From: Thalassobaculum_A sp040219615
Lineage (GTDB): Bacteria > Pseudomonadota > Alphaproteobacteria > Thalassobaculales > Thalassobaculaceae
DNA length: 64,000 bases
Reading direction: 5' to 3'
Assembly (NCBI RefSeq): GCF_040219615.1
Contig: NZ_JAVJSE010000038.1
Location: forward strand, 310,001-374,000
Under the pieces are notes generated by a model. It was not told the origin of the DNA, ran no database searches, and saw only the letters and a list, made by a program, of their open reading frames with translations. Below, in pieces: positions 18,924 to 27,643 of the stretch. The translations under genes and the position numbers were made by a program. Numbering within the stretch: position 1 is the first letter of the stretch; the number at the start of each line of letters is the position of its first letter.

Positions 18924-19718
18924 ATGCGCGTTCCCATCTATCAGGTCGACGCCTTCACGGACCGTCTTTTTGCGGGAAACCCGGCCGCCGTTGTAGTTCT
19001 CGATACCTATCCCGACGATGCCCGGCTGCAGGACATCGCGGCCGAGAACAACCTGGCCGAGACCGCATTCCTGTGCCCGGACGGTGACGACTGGTCGATC
19101 CGCTGGTTCACGCCCACAATCGAGGTGCCGCTCTGTGGACACGCGACCCTCGCAAGTTCGTGGGTGGTCCTGACGGTCCTGCAACCGGACCGGCCGGATG
19201 TGCGCTTCCGGACCCGACAGAGCGGCGACCTGGTGGTCCGGCGTGACGGCGCCGGCTTCGTCATGGACTTTCCGGCGAACCCGCCGGTGCCGGCCGAAGC
19301 GCCGAGCGGCCTGGCGCGGGCTCTCGGGATCGACCCGGTCGCGGTGCTGGCGACGCCGCGGCAGTACATAGCCGTACTCGAATCGGCCGGGCAGGTTCGG
19401 TCGCTCCGTCCCGACCCGGAGGCGATCGCCGAGCTGGACCGGCGGGGCGTAGTCGTTACCGCGCCCGGCGACCGCGGCTACGACTGCGTCAGCCGCTACT
19501 TCGCGCCGCGCGACGGCATCCCGGAGGATCCGGTGACCGGTGGCGTGCATTGCGCCCTCGCGCCGTACTGGTGTGACCGTCTCGGCAAGACCGAGATCCT
19601 GGCAAATCAGGCCTCGGCGCGCGGCGGCGAGATCCTGTGCCGCCTGCGGGACGGCCGGGTCGAACTGCAGGGGCGTTGCACGCCGTATCTGGAGGGTCGG
19701 ATCGAGATCGACCGATAG
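18924..19718 (+). CDS. PhzF family phenazine biosynthesis-like isomerase
   Basis: Member of the PhzF/YddE enzyme family (264 residues, diaminopimelate-epimerase fold), isomerases acting without cofactors; most members are not in phenazine pathways. The start MRVPIYQVDAFTDRLFAGNP is canonical. The catalytic glutamate lies in NNLAETAFL, followed by RWFTPTIEVPLCGHATLASS and, in the second half, PEDPVTGGVHCALAPYW. No phenazine gene is nearby, so a housekeeping or detoxifying role is more likely. It ends 9 bp before the convergent phosphoesterase gene. Confidence 0.94.
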   Translation: MRVPIYQVDAFTDRLFAGNPAAVVVLDTYPDDARLQDIAAENNLAETAFLCPDGDDWSIRWFTPTIEVPLCGHATLASSWVVLTVLQPDRPDVRFRTRQSGDLVVRRDGAGFVMDFPANPPVPAEAPSGLARALGIDPVAVLATPRQYIAVLESAGQVRSLRPDPEAIAELDRRGVVVTAPGDRGYDCVSRYFAPRDGIPEDPVTGGVHCALAPYWCDRLGKTEILANQASARGGEILCRLRDGRVELQGRCTPYLEGRIEIDR

Positions 19719-19727
19719 CGCCGGCGG

Positions 19728-20555
19728 TCAGAGGATCGTCCTGAGATAGCCCGCACAGCCGCGCGAATGGTCCCACTGCCGCGGGTAGCCGAGCGACACC
19801 TCCTCGAAGCGGGTGCCGTCCACCAGGTCGGTGCGCCGGGTATGGAGATGGCCGCTGACCACCGCATGGGCCCGGTAGCGACGGTGCCAGTCCTCGGTCT
19901 CGGTGGTCCCGCACCACGGGGTGAAGCGCGGCACCCGCGGGATCCGCACCAGGTCGCGGCGCAGCGGCCAGTGGTTCACCAGGACGGTGTGGGCGTCGGC
20001 CGGCAATTCGCGCGCCAGCCGATGCCGGGTCTCGTCCAGCCGGGCCCGGCACCAGTCCGGCCGGCTGCTGAACGGGTCCGGCAGCAGGTGCAGCTCGTCG
20101 GCACAGACGTTGTGGGCCTCGTCGGCCCAGGCGACCACGTCGGCCAGCGCCACGTCGGCCGGCCGGAAGCTGTAGTCGTAGAGCAGGAACAGCGGCACGA
20201 TCAGCAACCGCGAGACCCCCGCCGGCATCGGGCCCGGCCACTCCGGATAGCCGTCCTCGGGCGAGACCACGCCGTGCGACCGGGCGATCGCGGTCAGCCG
20301 GTCGTAACGCGCCATCCCGCGCGCCGCGTCCGGGCCTTCCCGCGCCACCGTCCAGAGCTCGTGGTTGCCCGGGACCCAGAACACCCGCTCGAAACGCGCC
20401 GCCAGCAGGCCGAGCGCCCAGTCCACCAGGTCGAGGCGCTCGGCGACGTCGCCGGCGACGATCAGCCAGTCACCCGGATGGGCCGGCAGCGCCTCCAGCG
20501 CCTCGCGGTTCTGGGCGGCCGCGAGGTGCAGGTCCGAGATCGCGAGCAGGCGCAT
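19728..20555 (-). CDS. calcineurin-type metallophosphoesterase
   Basis: Cytoplasmic metal-dependent phosphoesterase, 275 residues. All metal ligands are visible: SDLH (residues ~7-10), GDV near 36, GNHE near 63, NHW near 195 and SGHLH near 235. The overall layout resembles Ser/Thr phosphatase-like and nucleotidase-like members, but the substrate cannot be assigned. It precedes neither a signal peptide nor a membrane helix. The SDR gene lies 16 bp upstream on the same strand, so the two may be co-transcribed. Confidence 0.93.
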   Translation of the reverse strand: MRLLAISDLHLAAAQNREALEALPAHPGDWLIVAGDVAERLDLVDWALGLLAARFERVFWVPGNHELWTVAREGPDAARGMARYDRLTAIARSHGVVSPEDGYPEWPGPMPAGVSRLLIVPLFLLYDYSFRPADVALADVVAWADEAHNVCADELHLLPDPFSSRPDWCRARLDETRHRLARELPADAHTVLVNHWPLRRDLVRIPRVPRFTPWCGTTETEDWHRRYRAHAVVSGHLHTRRTDLVDGTRFEEVSLGYPRQWDHSRGCAGYLRTIL

Positions 20556-20571
20556 CCCCGGGCCCCGGGCC

Positions 20572-21318
20572 TCAGAACGCGCTGGCGCCGCTTTCCGCCG
20601 GCAGGATCGCGCCGGTGATCCGCCGCGACTCGTCGGACGCCAGGTAGAGCGCCAGGTAGGCGATGTCGTCCGGTTCCAGGACGCCCATCAGCGACTTGGC
20701 GACCAGCGGGTCGTCCGGCTTCAGCATCGCCTTCACCCGCTCGGTGGCGACCACGCCCGGGCCGATGGCGTTCACCCGGATCTTCGCGGTGTGCCACTGC
20801 ATGGCCAGCGACTTGGTCAGGGTCAGCACGCCGCCCTTGGCCGCCGAGTAGGCATCGGCCCCGGCGGTGCCGATCAGCGCCCGGATCGACGTGGTGTTGA
20901 TGATCGACCCGCCGCCGCCGGCCGCCATGTGCGGAATCGCGAAACGGCAGCCCAGGAAGGTGCCGAACAGGTCGACCGACATGGTGCGCCAGAACTCGTC
21001 CAGCGGCATGTCGGTGACCTTGCCGTCCTTGCCGGTGGCGCCGCCGGCATTGTTGTACAGCACATCCAGCCGGCCGTGGCGCTGCACGGCCCCGTCGATC
21101 AGCGCCCGGACGTCCTCCTCCTTGGAGACGTCGGCGGTCACGAATTCCACCCGGCCGCCGGCGGCGACGATCTCGGCGGCGGCGGCGTCGCCCGCCTCGC
21201 GCTTGACGTCGGCCATCACCACCACCGCGCCCTCGCGCGCGAACAGCGCCGACGACGCCCGCCCGATGCCCGATGCGGCGCCCGTGATCACCGCGACCTT
21301 GTCCTGCAGCCTTGCCAT
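20572..21318 (-). CDS. SDR family oxidoreductase
   Basis: Classical short-chain dehydrogenase, 248 residues. It has the cofactor-binding TGAASGIGRA, the NNAG motif, the catalytic Ser region INTTSIRALIG and the YSAAKGG Tyr/Lys pair, plus the C-terminal ITGAILPAESG typical of this group. Asp after the second strand (MADVKREAG) suggests preference for NAD(H). Substrate is unknown. It lies 16 bp upstream of the phosphoesterase gene on the same strand and is divergent from a PAS protein gene. Confidence 0.95.
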   Translation of the reverse strand: MARLQDKVAVITGAASGIGRASSALFAREGAVVVMADVKREAGDAAAAEIVAAGGRVEFVTADVSKEEDVRALIDGAVQRHGRLDVLYNNAGGATGKDGKVTDMPLDEFWRTMSVDLFGTFLGCRFAIPHMAAGGGGSIINTTSIRALIGTAGADAYSAAKGGVLTLTKSLAMQWHTAKIRVNAIGPGVVATERVKAMLKPDDPLVAKSLMGVLEPDDIAYLALYLASDESRRITGAILPAESGASAF

Positions 21319-21458
21319 GCCGTTCCTCCCGAACCGAACCGGATCCTGTTGCTGACGGGGACTCTAACGGACCGCCCGGGTGGGCGCACCCGGGCCGTAC
21401 CGCGGCAACGGATAATGAGCAGTGACAGATTGTTAACGGTGGCCGGCAAGAATGGCGC

Positions 21459-22019
21459 GTGCCCGCCGGGCCGGACAACGACGAGAGAGTTCGATTGGCT
21501 CCGCCATCCCCGCTGCACGGCGACCTCGAGCAGGAACTGGGTGCACCGGCAGAGACGCTGCTGGACCGTCCGCTGCATCCGAAGGTCCGCCGGCTGACCG
21601 AGTACTGGATCGCGATCCGACCGCCCGGCAGGTTGCCGGGCCGCGACCATTTCGAGCCGATGGACGTCCCGACGCTGCTGCCCAATCTCTGGCTGGTCGA
21701 CGTCCACCGCGCGCCCGCGCTCCGGTTCCGCTACCGGCTGGTCGGGACCAGCATCGCCCGCGCCTTCGACGGCGACCCGACCGGGACCTATCTCGACGAG
21801 TTGAAGCCCGGCTCGCGCGACGACCGGGTCGAGAGCTCGCTCGGCTCGGTGGTGCGGACCGGCGAGGCATCCTGGCGCGCCGGCCGTCCCAGGTTGTGGC
21901 GCCTGCACGACTACGTCAGGGTCGAGCGGATCTACCTGCCGCTCGCCCGCGACGGCTCCACCGTCGACATGATCCTCGCGGCGACCCTGTTCCTGGACCG
22001 CTTCGGCCAGGAGCTCTGA
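21459..22019 (+). CDS. stand-alone PAS (PAS_5-type) domain protein
   Basis: Single-domain PAS_5-like protein, about 186 residues, with no output domain. The family blocks are VRRLTEYWIAIRPPGRLPGR, FEPMDVPTLLPNLWLVDVH and LRFRYRLVGTSIARAF, closely parallel to the protein at 15081-15629. The GTG at 21459 is the longest start. A TTG at 21495 has a GAGAGAG sequence at better spacing and is a realistic alternative (174 residues). It ends 6 bp before the convergent msrP gene. Signal and partner are unknown. Confidence 0.87.
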   Translation: MPAGPDNDERVRLAPPSPLHGDLEQELGAPAETLLDRPLHPKVRRLTEYWIAIRPPGRLPGRDHFEPMDVPTLLPNLWLVDVHRAPALRFRYRLVGTSIARAFDGDPTGTYLDELKPGSRDDRVESSLGSVVRTGEASWRAGRPRLWRLHDYVRVERIYLPLARDGSTVDMILAATLFLDRFGQEL

Positions 22020-22025
22020 CGCCGG

Positions 22026-22997
22026 TCACATGAACAGCCGCTCGCCGTTCATGCCCTTGTAGAGGTCGGCCACATACTCGCCATAGCCGTTGTAGAGCAG
22101 GGTCGGGATGCGGTCGGATTCGCCGAGTGGCTGCTCGGTCGCCTGCGACCAGCGCGGATGCGAGACCTCCGGGTTCACATTCGCCCAGAAGCCGTACTCG
22201 CTGCCCTGGATGCGCTCCCAGAACGACACCGGCCGCTCTTCGGAGAAGGTGAAGCGGACGATCGACTTGATGCACTTGAAGCCGTATTTCCACGGCGTCA
22301 CCAACCGGATCGGCGCGCCGTTCTGCGGCGGCATCGGCTTGCCGTAGATGCCGGTCGCCATGAACGCCAGCTCGTTGGTCGCCTCGGCGATCGTCAGCCC
22401 CTCGACATAGGGCCAGGGATACCAGTGCTGCTTCTGGCCCGAAGCGATCTCCGGGTTCTGGAAGGTCTGCATGGTCACGTATTTCGCCGAGCCGAGCGGC
22501 TTGGCGTACTCGACCAGCCGCTTCATCGGGAAGCCGGCCCACGGCACGGTCATCGACCACGCCTCGACGCAGCGATGGCGATACACCCGCTGCTCCAGCG
22601 GCCCCATGGCGGTCAGCAGGTCGTCGATCGCCACCGAGCCGGGCTTCTCGACCATGCCGTCGAAGGTGACGGTCCAGGGCCGGATCGGCAGGACCTGGGC
22701 GGCCCGCCAGATGTTCTTGTGGCTGCCGAACTCATAGAAGTTGTTGTAGGTGGTGGCGAGGTCCTCCGGCGTCATCGAGCGCTCGCCGCGGAACCGCATG
22801 TTGGTCTTCGGCGGGTACAGGCCGGCCGACGGATCGGTCGTCTCGGCCGCGGCGGCACCGGCGGACAGGGCGGCGGCGCCGGTCAGCATCGAGCCGGCCG
22901 CCAGCCCCTTGAGCAGGCGGCGCCTGTCGAGCCATACGCCTTCCGGCGTCGCCCGGTTGTCGGGAATCTCCCACCCCCGGGTGCGCTTGATCAGCAT
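22026..22997 (-). CDS. msrP: protein-methionine-sulfoxide reductase catalytic subunit MsrP
   Basis: Periplasmic molybdenum enzyme (formerly YedY) that repairs oxidised methionines in envelope proteins. It is 323 residues. The N-terminus carries a Tat signal (DRRRLLKGLAAGSMLTG), so the folded, cofactor-loaded protein is exported. The Mo-ligating cysteine lies in HRCVEAWSM and the molybdopterin contacts in the WYPWPYVEGL and KYGFKCIKSI regions. The start MLIKRTRGW at 22997 follows a GAGGAGAT ribosome-binding site. The usual partner gene msrQ, encoding the haem membrane subunit, is not adjacent on either side. Mo-cofactor genes lie 22 kb away. Confidence 0.96.
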   Translation of the reverse strand: MLIKRTRGWEIPDNRATPEGVWLDRRRLLKGLAAGSMLTGAAALSAGAAAAETTDPSAGLYPPKTNMRFRGERSMTPEDLATTYNNFYEFGSHKNIWRAAQVLPIRPWTVTFDGMVEKPGSVAIDDLLTAMGPLEQRVYRHRCVEAWSMTVPWAGFPMKRLVEYAKPLGSAKYVTMQTFQNPEIASGQKQHWYPWPYVEGLTIAEATNELAFMATGIYGKPMPPQNGAPIRLVTPWKYGFKCIKSIVRFTFSEERPVSFWERIQGSEYGFWANVNPEVSHPRWSQATEQPLGESDRIPTLLYNGYGEYVADLYKGMNGERLFM

Positions 22998-23159
22998 GGC
23001 GGATCTCCTCGCTTGGCATTCACCGTTCCGAGCTAGGCCGTTCCGCGCGATACGCCAAATCAACTCGGGGTGAGGAACGGCCGGCCCCGGACGAACAATG
23101 CCGCCCGGGAGCCTTCCGTTACTGTACGGACACCGGTCGGATCCGGATGCCCGTCCCCG

Positions 23160-25196
23160 TCAGCGGGCATCCACCTCCTCGCGGTGCTGCACGACCTGGT
23201 CGGCCAGCCGTCCGGTCAGCTCGGACAGATGGTCGAACCGCCACTCGAAGCTGGCGAGGCCCTGGCTCTGCGCCCGCAGCTCCAGGATCAGGTCGTGGAT
23301 CTCGGCCTCCGGCAGGTAGGCCGTCACCGCGTCCCAGCCGGGCCAGCCGTCCTTGGCGTCGAATCCGAGGATCTGCCCGCGGCGGCTCGACAGGATTCCA
23401 TGCACCCGGCTGGTGGCGTCCGACGGCACCGAGATGGTGACCTCGTGGATCGGCTCCAGCAGGACCGGATCGCATTTCGGCATGGCCTCGGAAAGCGCCA
23501 GCCGCGCGGCGATCTTGAAGGCCATGTCCGAGCTGTCGACCGAGTGGAAGCCGCCGTCGTACAGCGTGACCTTGATGTCGACCACCGGGAAGCCCAGCGG
23601 CCCGCGCTTGACGTAGTCGCGGGCCCCCTCCTCGACCGCCGGGATGTACTGCTTCGGCACCGACCCGCCGACGATCTTCTCCTCGAACTGGAAGCCGCTG
23701 CCGCGCGGCACCGCCTCGACCTTGACCTTGATGTCGGCGTACTGGCCGTGGCCGCCGGACTGCTTCTTGTGACGGGCATGCTGGTCGGCCGAGCGGCGGA
23801 TGGTCTCGCGGTAGGCGACCGCCGGCCGGCCGGTCTCGACCGCCAGCTTGAAGCGGTTGCGCAGCCGCTCGACCACCACCTTCAGGTGGGTATCGCCCTG
23901 GCCCCACAGCACCAGTTCGCCGAGCTCGGCATCCTGCCGGACCAGCAGGGCGGTATCCTCCTCGCACAGCTTGGCCAGCGCCCCCGACACCTTGACCTCG
24001 TCGTTGCGGTCCGGCACCCGGACGGCCAGCGCATAGACCGGCTGCGGCGGCGCCGGCCAGGCCAGGCCGGGCTCCGGCACGCCACCCGACGGGGTCAGCA
24101 CGTCGCCGGTCTGGATCGGGTCCATGCGGCCGAACGCGACCACCTCGCCCTCGGCGGCGGCAGCCACCTTGTCGAGCTTGCCGCCCAGGACGCGGTAGAC
24201 GCCGGAGACCTTGGCGCCGTTCAGCACGTCGCCGTCCTTGATGGTTCCGCGCCACATGCGGACGTAGGACAGCTTGCCCATATGCGCGGCGTGGACGGTG
24301 CGGAACACCTGCGCCAGCGGCTCGCCCTCGACTGCGATCCCGCGGCGCGCCACCGAGGCGGTATGGCTCGGCCCCTCGTGGCGGATCAGCTTCAGCAGGC
24401 GCTGCACGCCGTTGTCGCGCTCGGCCGCGCCCAGCACCACCGGCACCAGCAGATCGGCCTGCATGGTCTCGGTCAGATGCGCATAGACCTGCTTCTTGTC
24501 GGGATCGATCTCCTCCAGCAACTGCTCGAGCAGGCCGTCGTCATAGTCGGCCAGGGTCTCCAGCAGCTGGGTGCGGGCCTCGACCTCGCGGTCGGCGACG
24601 TCGCCCGGCAGTTCGATCAGCGCCGACGGCTCGCCGTTGCGGTAGCGGTAGGCGCGCTCGCTGACCAGGTCGACATAGCCGGTCACCGTCTCGTCGTCGC
24701 GGATCGGGATCTGCCGCAGCACCAGCGGCCGCGTCGAGTAGCTCTGCAGCGCCGCCAGGACGTCCCGCACCCGCTCGTTGTCGCTGTCCATCTTGTTGAC
24801 CATGACGACATGCGGCACGTCGTGGTCGTCGAGGAACTTCAGGATCGGCCCGGCCGCCGCGGCCTTGCCGGCCTCGGGCTCGACCACCACGATCGCCAGG
24901 TCGGCGATCATGCAGGCACTGCGGGACTCCGGCGCGAACTCGATGCTGCCGGGGGTGTCGATGAAGGTCCAGGAGTCGCCGAGAAACTGTCCGTAGCCCA
25001 CCGTCAGCTCGGTGCTGGCACTCCGGGCGCGCGCCTCCGGCGCCGTGTCGCCGACCGTGGTTCCGTCCTTGACCGAGCCCTTGCGCGGGATGGTCCCGCA
25101 GGCCGCGAGCAGCGCTTCGAACAGGCTGGTCTTGCCGGACTGATACGGTCCAACGATCACGGCGCAACGTGTGGCGCCGTTGGGTTCTCCTGCCAT
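23160..25196 (-). CDS. elongation factor G-like translational GTPase family protein
   Basis: 678-residue protein with the EF-G domain order: G domain, OB-fold domain II, domains III-V. The P-loop is GPYQSGKTSLFE and the G4 motif NKMD is intact, but the switch II motif reads DTPGSIEF where true EF-G has DTPGH, so the histidine needed for normal ribosome-activated hydrolysis is replaced by Ser. Domain IV is recognisable (HKKQSGGHGQYADIKV, then GGSVPKQYIPAVEEGARDY). This is the alphaproteobacterial EF-G-like paralogue group, not the essential translocase, and its function is unknown. Start MAGEPNGATR at 25196 is preferred because upstream sequence is not GTPase-like. It stands alone on the minus strand. 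Confidence 0.92.
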   Translation of the reverse strand: MAGEPNGATRCAVIVGPYQSGKTSLFEALLAACGTIPRKGSVKDGTTVGDTAPEARARSASTELTVGYGQFLGDSWTFIDTPGSIEFAPESRSACMIADLAIVVVEPEAGKAAAAGPILKFLDDHDVPHVVMVNKMDSDNERVRDVLAALQSYSTRPLVLRQIPIRDDETVTGYVDLVSERAYRYRNGEPSALIELPGDVADREVEARTQLLETLADYDDGLLEQLLEEIDPDKKQVYAHLTETMQADLLVPVVLGAAERDNGVQRLLKLIRHEGPSHTASVARRGIAVEGEPLAQVFRTVHAAHMGKLSYVRMWRGTIKDGDVLNGAKVSGVYRVLGGKLDKVAAAAEGEVVAFGRMDPIQTGDVLTPSGGVPEPGLAWPAPPQPVYALAVRVPDRNDEVKVSGALAKLCEEDTALLVRQDAELGELVLWGQGDTHLKVVVERLRNRFKLAVETGRPAVAYRETIRRSADQHARHKKQSGGHGQYADIKVKVEAVPRGSGFQFEEKIVGGSVPKQYIPAVEEGARDYVKRGPLGFPVVDIKVTLYDGGFHSVDSSDMAFKIAARLALSEAMPKCDPVLLEPIHEVTISVPSDATSRVHGILSSRRGQILGFDAKDGWPGWDAVTAYLPEAEIHDLILELRAQSQGLASFEWRFDHLSELTGRLADQVVQHREEVDAR

Positions 25197-25397
25197 GTGG
25201 CTCTCCCTCGGTTCGCCCGGGTGCAGCCACCCGTGTCGAGGTTCGAGCGGGGGCGTCCCGGGTCGCATGATCCCGTGGTCGCCCCTGGTCCGAGGGCCTT
25301 GATCGTCGGAACGCCGGGACGACCGGCGTCGGTACCGTCATCTTCGACCGGTCCGAACGGCCGGCGCAAGCCGATTCGGTGGGCGTCGCGCGCAACC

Positions 25398-25424
25398 AAA
25401 AAGGGCGCCGCGTCGGCGGCGCCC
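25398..25424 (-). terminator. Rho-independent terminator of the aminotransferase gene
   Basis: On the minus strand GGGCGCCGC and GCGGCGCCC form a perfect 9-bp stem (25416-25424 with 25403-25411) with a 4-base loop, followed by TTTTTGG (25402-25396). It lies 26 bp after the aminotransferase stop codon. Confidence 0.9.
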
Positions 25425-25449
25425 TTCGTGGTCCCGATCCTCGGAACGC

Positions 25450-26652
25450 TCAGCGCAGCGAACCGCAGAAGCGCTGGATGCGGGTGCAGGCCTCCTCCAG
25501 CAGTTCCGTCGCCGTGGCGTAGGAGATCCGGAAATGCGGCGACAGGCCGAACGCCTCGCCCTGCACCGCCGCCACGCCCTCGGCCTCGAGCAGCGCCGCG
25601 ACGAAGTCGCTGTCGCTCTCGATCACCTTGCCGTCCGGGGTCTTCTTGCCGATCACGCCCTTGCAGGACGGATAGACGTAGAACGCCCCCTCCGGTGTCG
25701 GGCAGTTCAGGCCGTTGGCCTGGTTCAGCATCGACACGACCAGGTCGCGGCGCTGCTTGAACACCTCGTTGTTGGCCTTGATGAAGTCGTGCGGTCCGTT
25801 CAGCGCCGCCACCGACGCCGCCTGGCTGATCGACGACGGGTTCGAGGTCGACTGCGACTGGATGTCGGTCATCGCCTTGATCAGGTGCGCCGGGCCGCCG
25901 GCGAAGCCGATGCGCCAGCCGGTCATGCAGTACGCCTTGGACACGCCGTTGACGGTCAGCGTGCGGTCGTACAGGCCGGGCTCGACCTCGGCCGGGGTGC
26001 AGAACTCGAAGTCGTCGTAGACCAGGTGCTCGTACATGTCGTCGGTCATCACCCAGACATGCGGATGCTTCATCAGCACGTCGGTGATCTTCTTCATGTC
26101 GGCACGGGTGTAGCCGGCCCCGGTCGGGTTCGACGGCGAGTTCAGGATCAGCCACTTGGTCTTCGGCGTGATCGCCTTCTCCAGGTCGGCCGGCTGCAGC
26201 TTGAAGCCGGTCTCCTGCGGGCAGTCGACGAACACCGGCTTGCCCTCGGCCAGGATCGCCATGTCCGGGTAGCTGACCCAGTACGGCGCCGGGACGATGA
26301 CCTCGTCGCCCGGGTCCAGGGTCGCCATGAACGCGTTGTACAGCACCTGCTTGCCGCCGGTGCCGACGATGATCTGGTTCGGCTTGTAGTCGAGGTTGTT
26401 GTCGCGCTTGAACTTGGCGCAGATCGCGTCCTTCAGTTCCGGCGTGCCGCCGACCGCGGTGTACTTGGTCTCGCCGCGGTCGATCGCGGACTTGGCGGCG
26501 TCCTTGATGTGCTGCGGCGTGTCGAAGTCCGGTTCGCCGGCACCGAGGCCGATCACGTCATGACCGGCGGCCTTCAGCTCGCGGGCCTTGTTGGTGACGG
26601 CGATGGTGGGCGACGGCTTCACGCGGCTGAGCCGTTCGGCAAGTATGCCCAT
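25450..26652 (-). CDS. aspartate aminotransferase (class I PLP-dependent)
   Basis: PLP-dependent aminotransferase of the short AspAT (subgroup I-gamma) type, 400 residues, converting aspartate and 2-oxoglutarate to oxaloacetate and glutamate; many relatives also accept prephenate. Signatures are GLGAGEPDFDTPQHIK at the N-terminus, the PLP-stacking region VPAPYWVSYPDM, NSPSNPTGAGYT, and the Schiff-base lysine in NGVSKAYCMTGWRIG. Start MGILAERLSRVKPSPT at 26652 is canonical; the longer open frame upstream runs into the neighbouring gene and is not coding. A strong intrinsic terminator follows. Confidence 0.96.
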   Translation of the reverse strand: MGILAERLSRVKPSPTIAVTNKARELKAAGHDVIGLGAGEPDFDTPQHIKDAAKSAIDRGETKYTAVGGTPELKDAICAKFKRDNNLDYKPNQIIVGTGGKQVLYNAFMATLDPGDEVIVPAPYWVSYPDMAILAEGKPVFVDCPQETGFKLQPADLEKAITPKTKWLILNSPSNPTGAGYTRADMKKITDVLMKHPHVWVMTDDMYEHLVYDDFEFCTPAEVEPGLYDRTLTVNGVSKAYCMTGWRIGFAGGPAHLIKAMTDIQSQSTSNPSSISQAASVAALNGPHDFIKANNEVFKQRRDLVVSMLNQANGLNCPTPEGAFYVYPSCKGVIGKKTPDGKVIESDSDFVAALLEAEGVAAVQGEAFGLSPHFRISYATATELLEEACTRIQRFCGSLR

Positions 26653-26843
26653 GACGTGGATCCCCGTGGACTGGCGGATTGCAGACGGGCTGCAAACTAC
26701 GCCCGCCCCAGGGCCTGTGCAAGGCTGCGGGCGCCCCGGCCGGCGGCTATTTCTCCCGATGTTCCGGCGCACCGGAGGGACAGTCCACGACGCGCCGGCG
26801 CGGGGGCGACCGCCACGGTCACCCCCGCTCGCTTCCGGCCGCG

Positions 26844-27428
26844 TCAGAGCTTCTCGACGTTGATGCCGATGGTGATGGCGCCGATCGGCTTGCCGGTCGC
26901 CGGATCGACGACCGTGGCGCTGACCTGTGACTGGAAGGCCTTGCTGGACTCGTCGAACTCGACATCGTCGATGAACACGGCGTCCGGGCCGACCGGGTAG
27001 GTCTTCTGCCACTTGCCTTCGTCGCCCTGCATGTAGTCCGAGGTGACGTCGCTGGTGCCGACGTTCAGGCCCTTGGCGTCCATCACGAAGATCTCGGAAT
27101 ACAGGCCGCCCGAGGCCTCCTTCTTGCCCTTCAGGAAGCTCGACAGGGCGTTGCCGGTGACCTCGTTGACCAGCGGCCCGCCGCCGCCCTTCGCCTCGGC
27201 CCGCCACTGCTTGTCGAGCTTGTCGATGTCGGCGTCGCTGAGACCGCCGGTCTTGGCGTTCTGCGCCTTGACCGCGTCGACCACGGCCGGGTCGCTCAGC
27301 CACGGCCTGATCTTCTCCGCGACCTCCTTGCTGATCTGCGGCGCGAAGTCGTTGGCCAGAGCCGCCGTCGTCAGTGCGCCGAGAACGATCAGGGTCGTCG
27401 ACGCCGTCCTGAGTACACTTCGGATCAT
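26844..27428 (-). CDS. secreted PDC/Cache-like sensor domain protein
   Basis: 194-residue exported protein: signal peptide STTLIVLGALTTAALA, then one PDC/Cache-like ligand-binding domain. Typical Cache features are LYSEIFVMDAKGLNVGTSDV, a WQKTYPVGPDAVFI strand region and the closing ATVVDPATGKPIGAITIGIN. No membrane anchor or signalling domain follows, so it should be a free periplasmic protein. A strong AAGGAGAGCG ribosome-binding site fixes the start at 27428. It is divergent, across an A+T-rich 215-bp gap, from two tandem chemoreceptor genes, which suggests that it binds a ligand for chemotaxis; that is inference. A hairpin without a T-run lies downstream at 26805-26829. Confidence 0.88.
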   Translation of the reverse strand: MIRSVLRTASTTLIVLGALTTAALANDFAPQISKEVAEKIRPWLSDPAVVDAVKAQNAKTGGLSDADIDKLDKQWRAEAKGGGGPLVNEVTGNALSSFLKGKKEASGGLYSEIFVMDAKGLNVGTSDVTSDYMQGDEGKWQKTYPVGPDAVFIDDVEFDESSKAFQSQVSATVVDPATGKPIGAITIGINVEKL

Positions 27429-27643
27429 TCCGCTCTCCTTGTGGTGTGTTTCTTCGAGCACCCCGCCTCGCGGGCCGGGCTCCAACTGCACCAACAGGAT
27501 TTCCGACAAATACTTAAGGAATGGTTGCTGACAAACATTCTAATTGTGATTGAATTACCGAAATATGGCTTTTGATAGGAATTTGTTAACTCTGCCTTGT
27601 GTCAAATCCCTGAAATTCGAACGGTGTTCCATTGGGGGAAACG

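Noticed and set aside
23070..25760. 896-residue open frame on the plus strand
   Set aside because: Shadow of the EF-G-like gene on the other strand; no family motif and no ribosome-binding site.
26805..26829. Hairpin downstream of the Cache protein gene as an intrinsic terminator
   Set aside because: The stem is good but no T-run follows on the minus strand, so it was not listed as a terminator.
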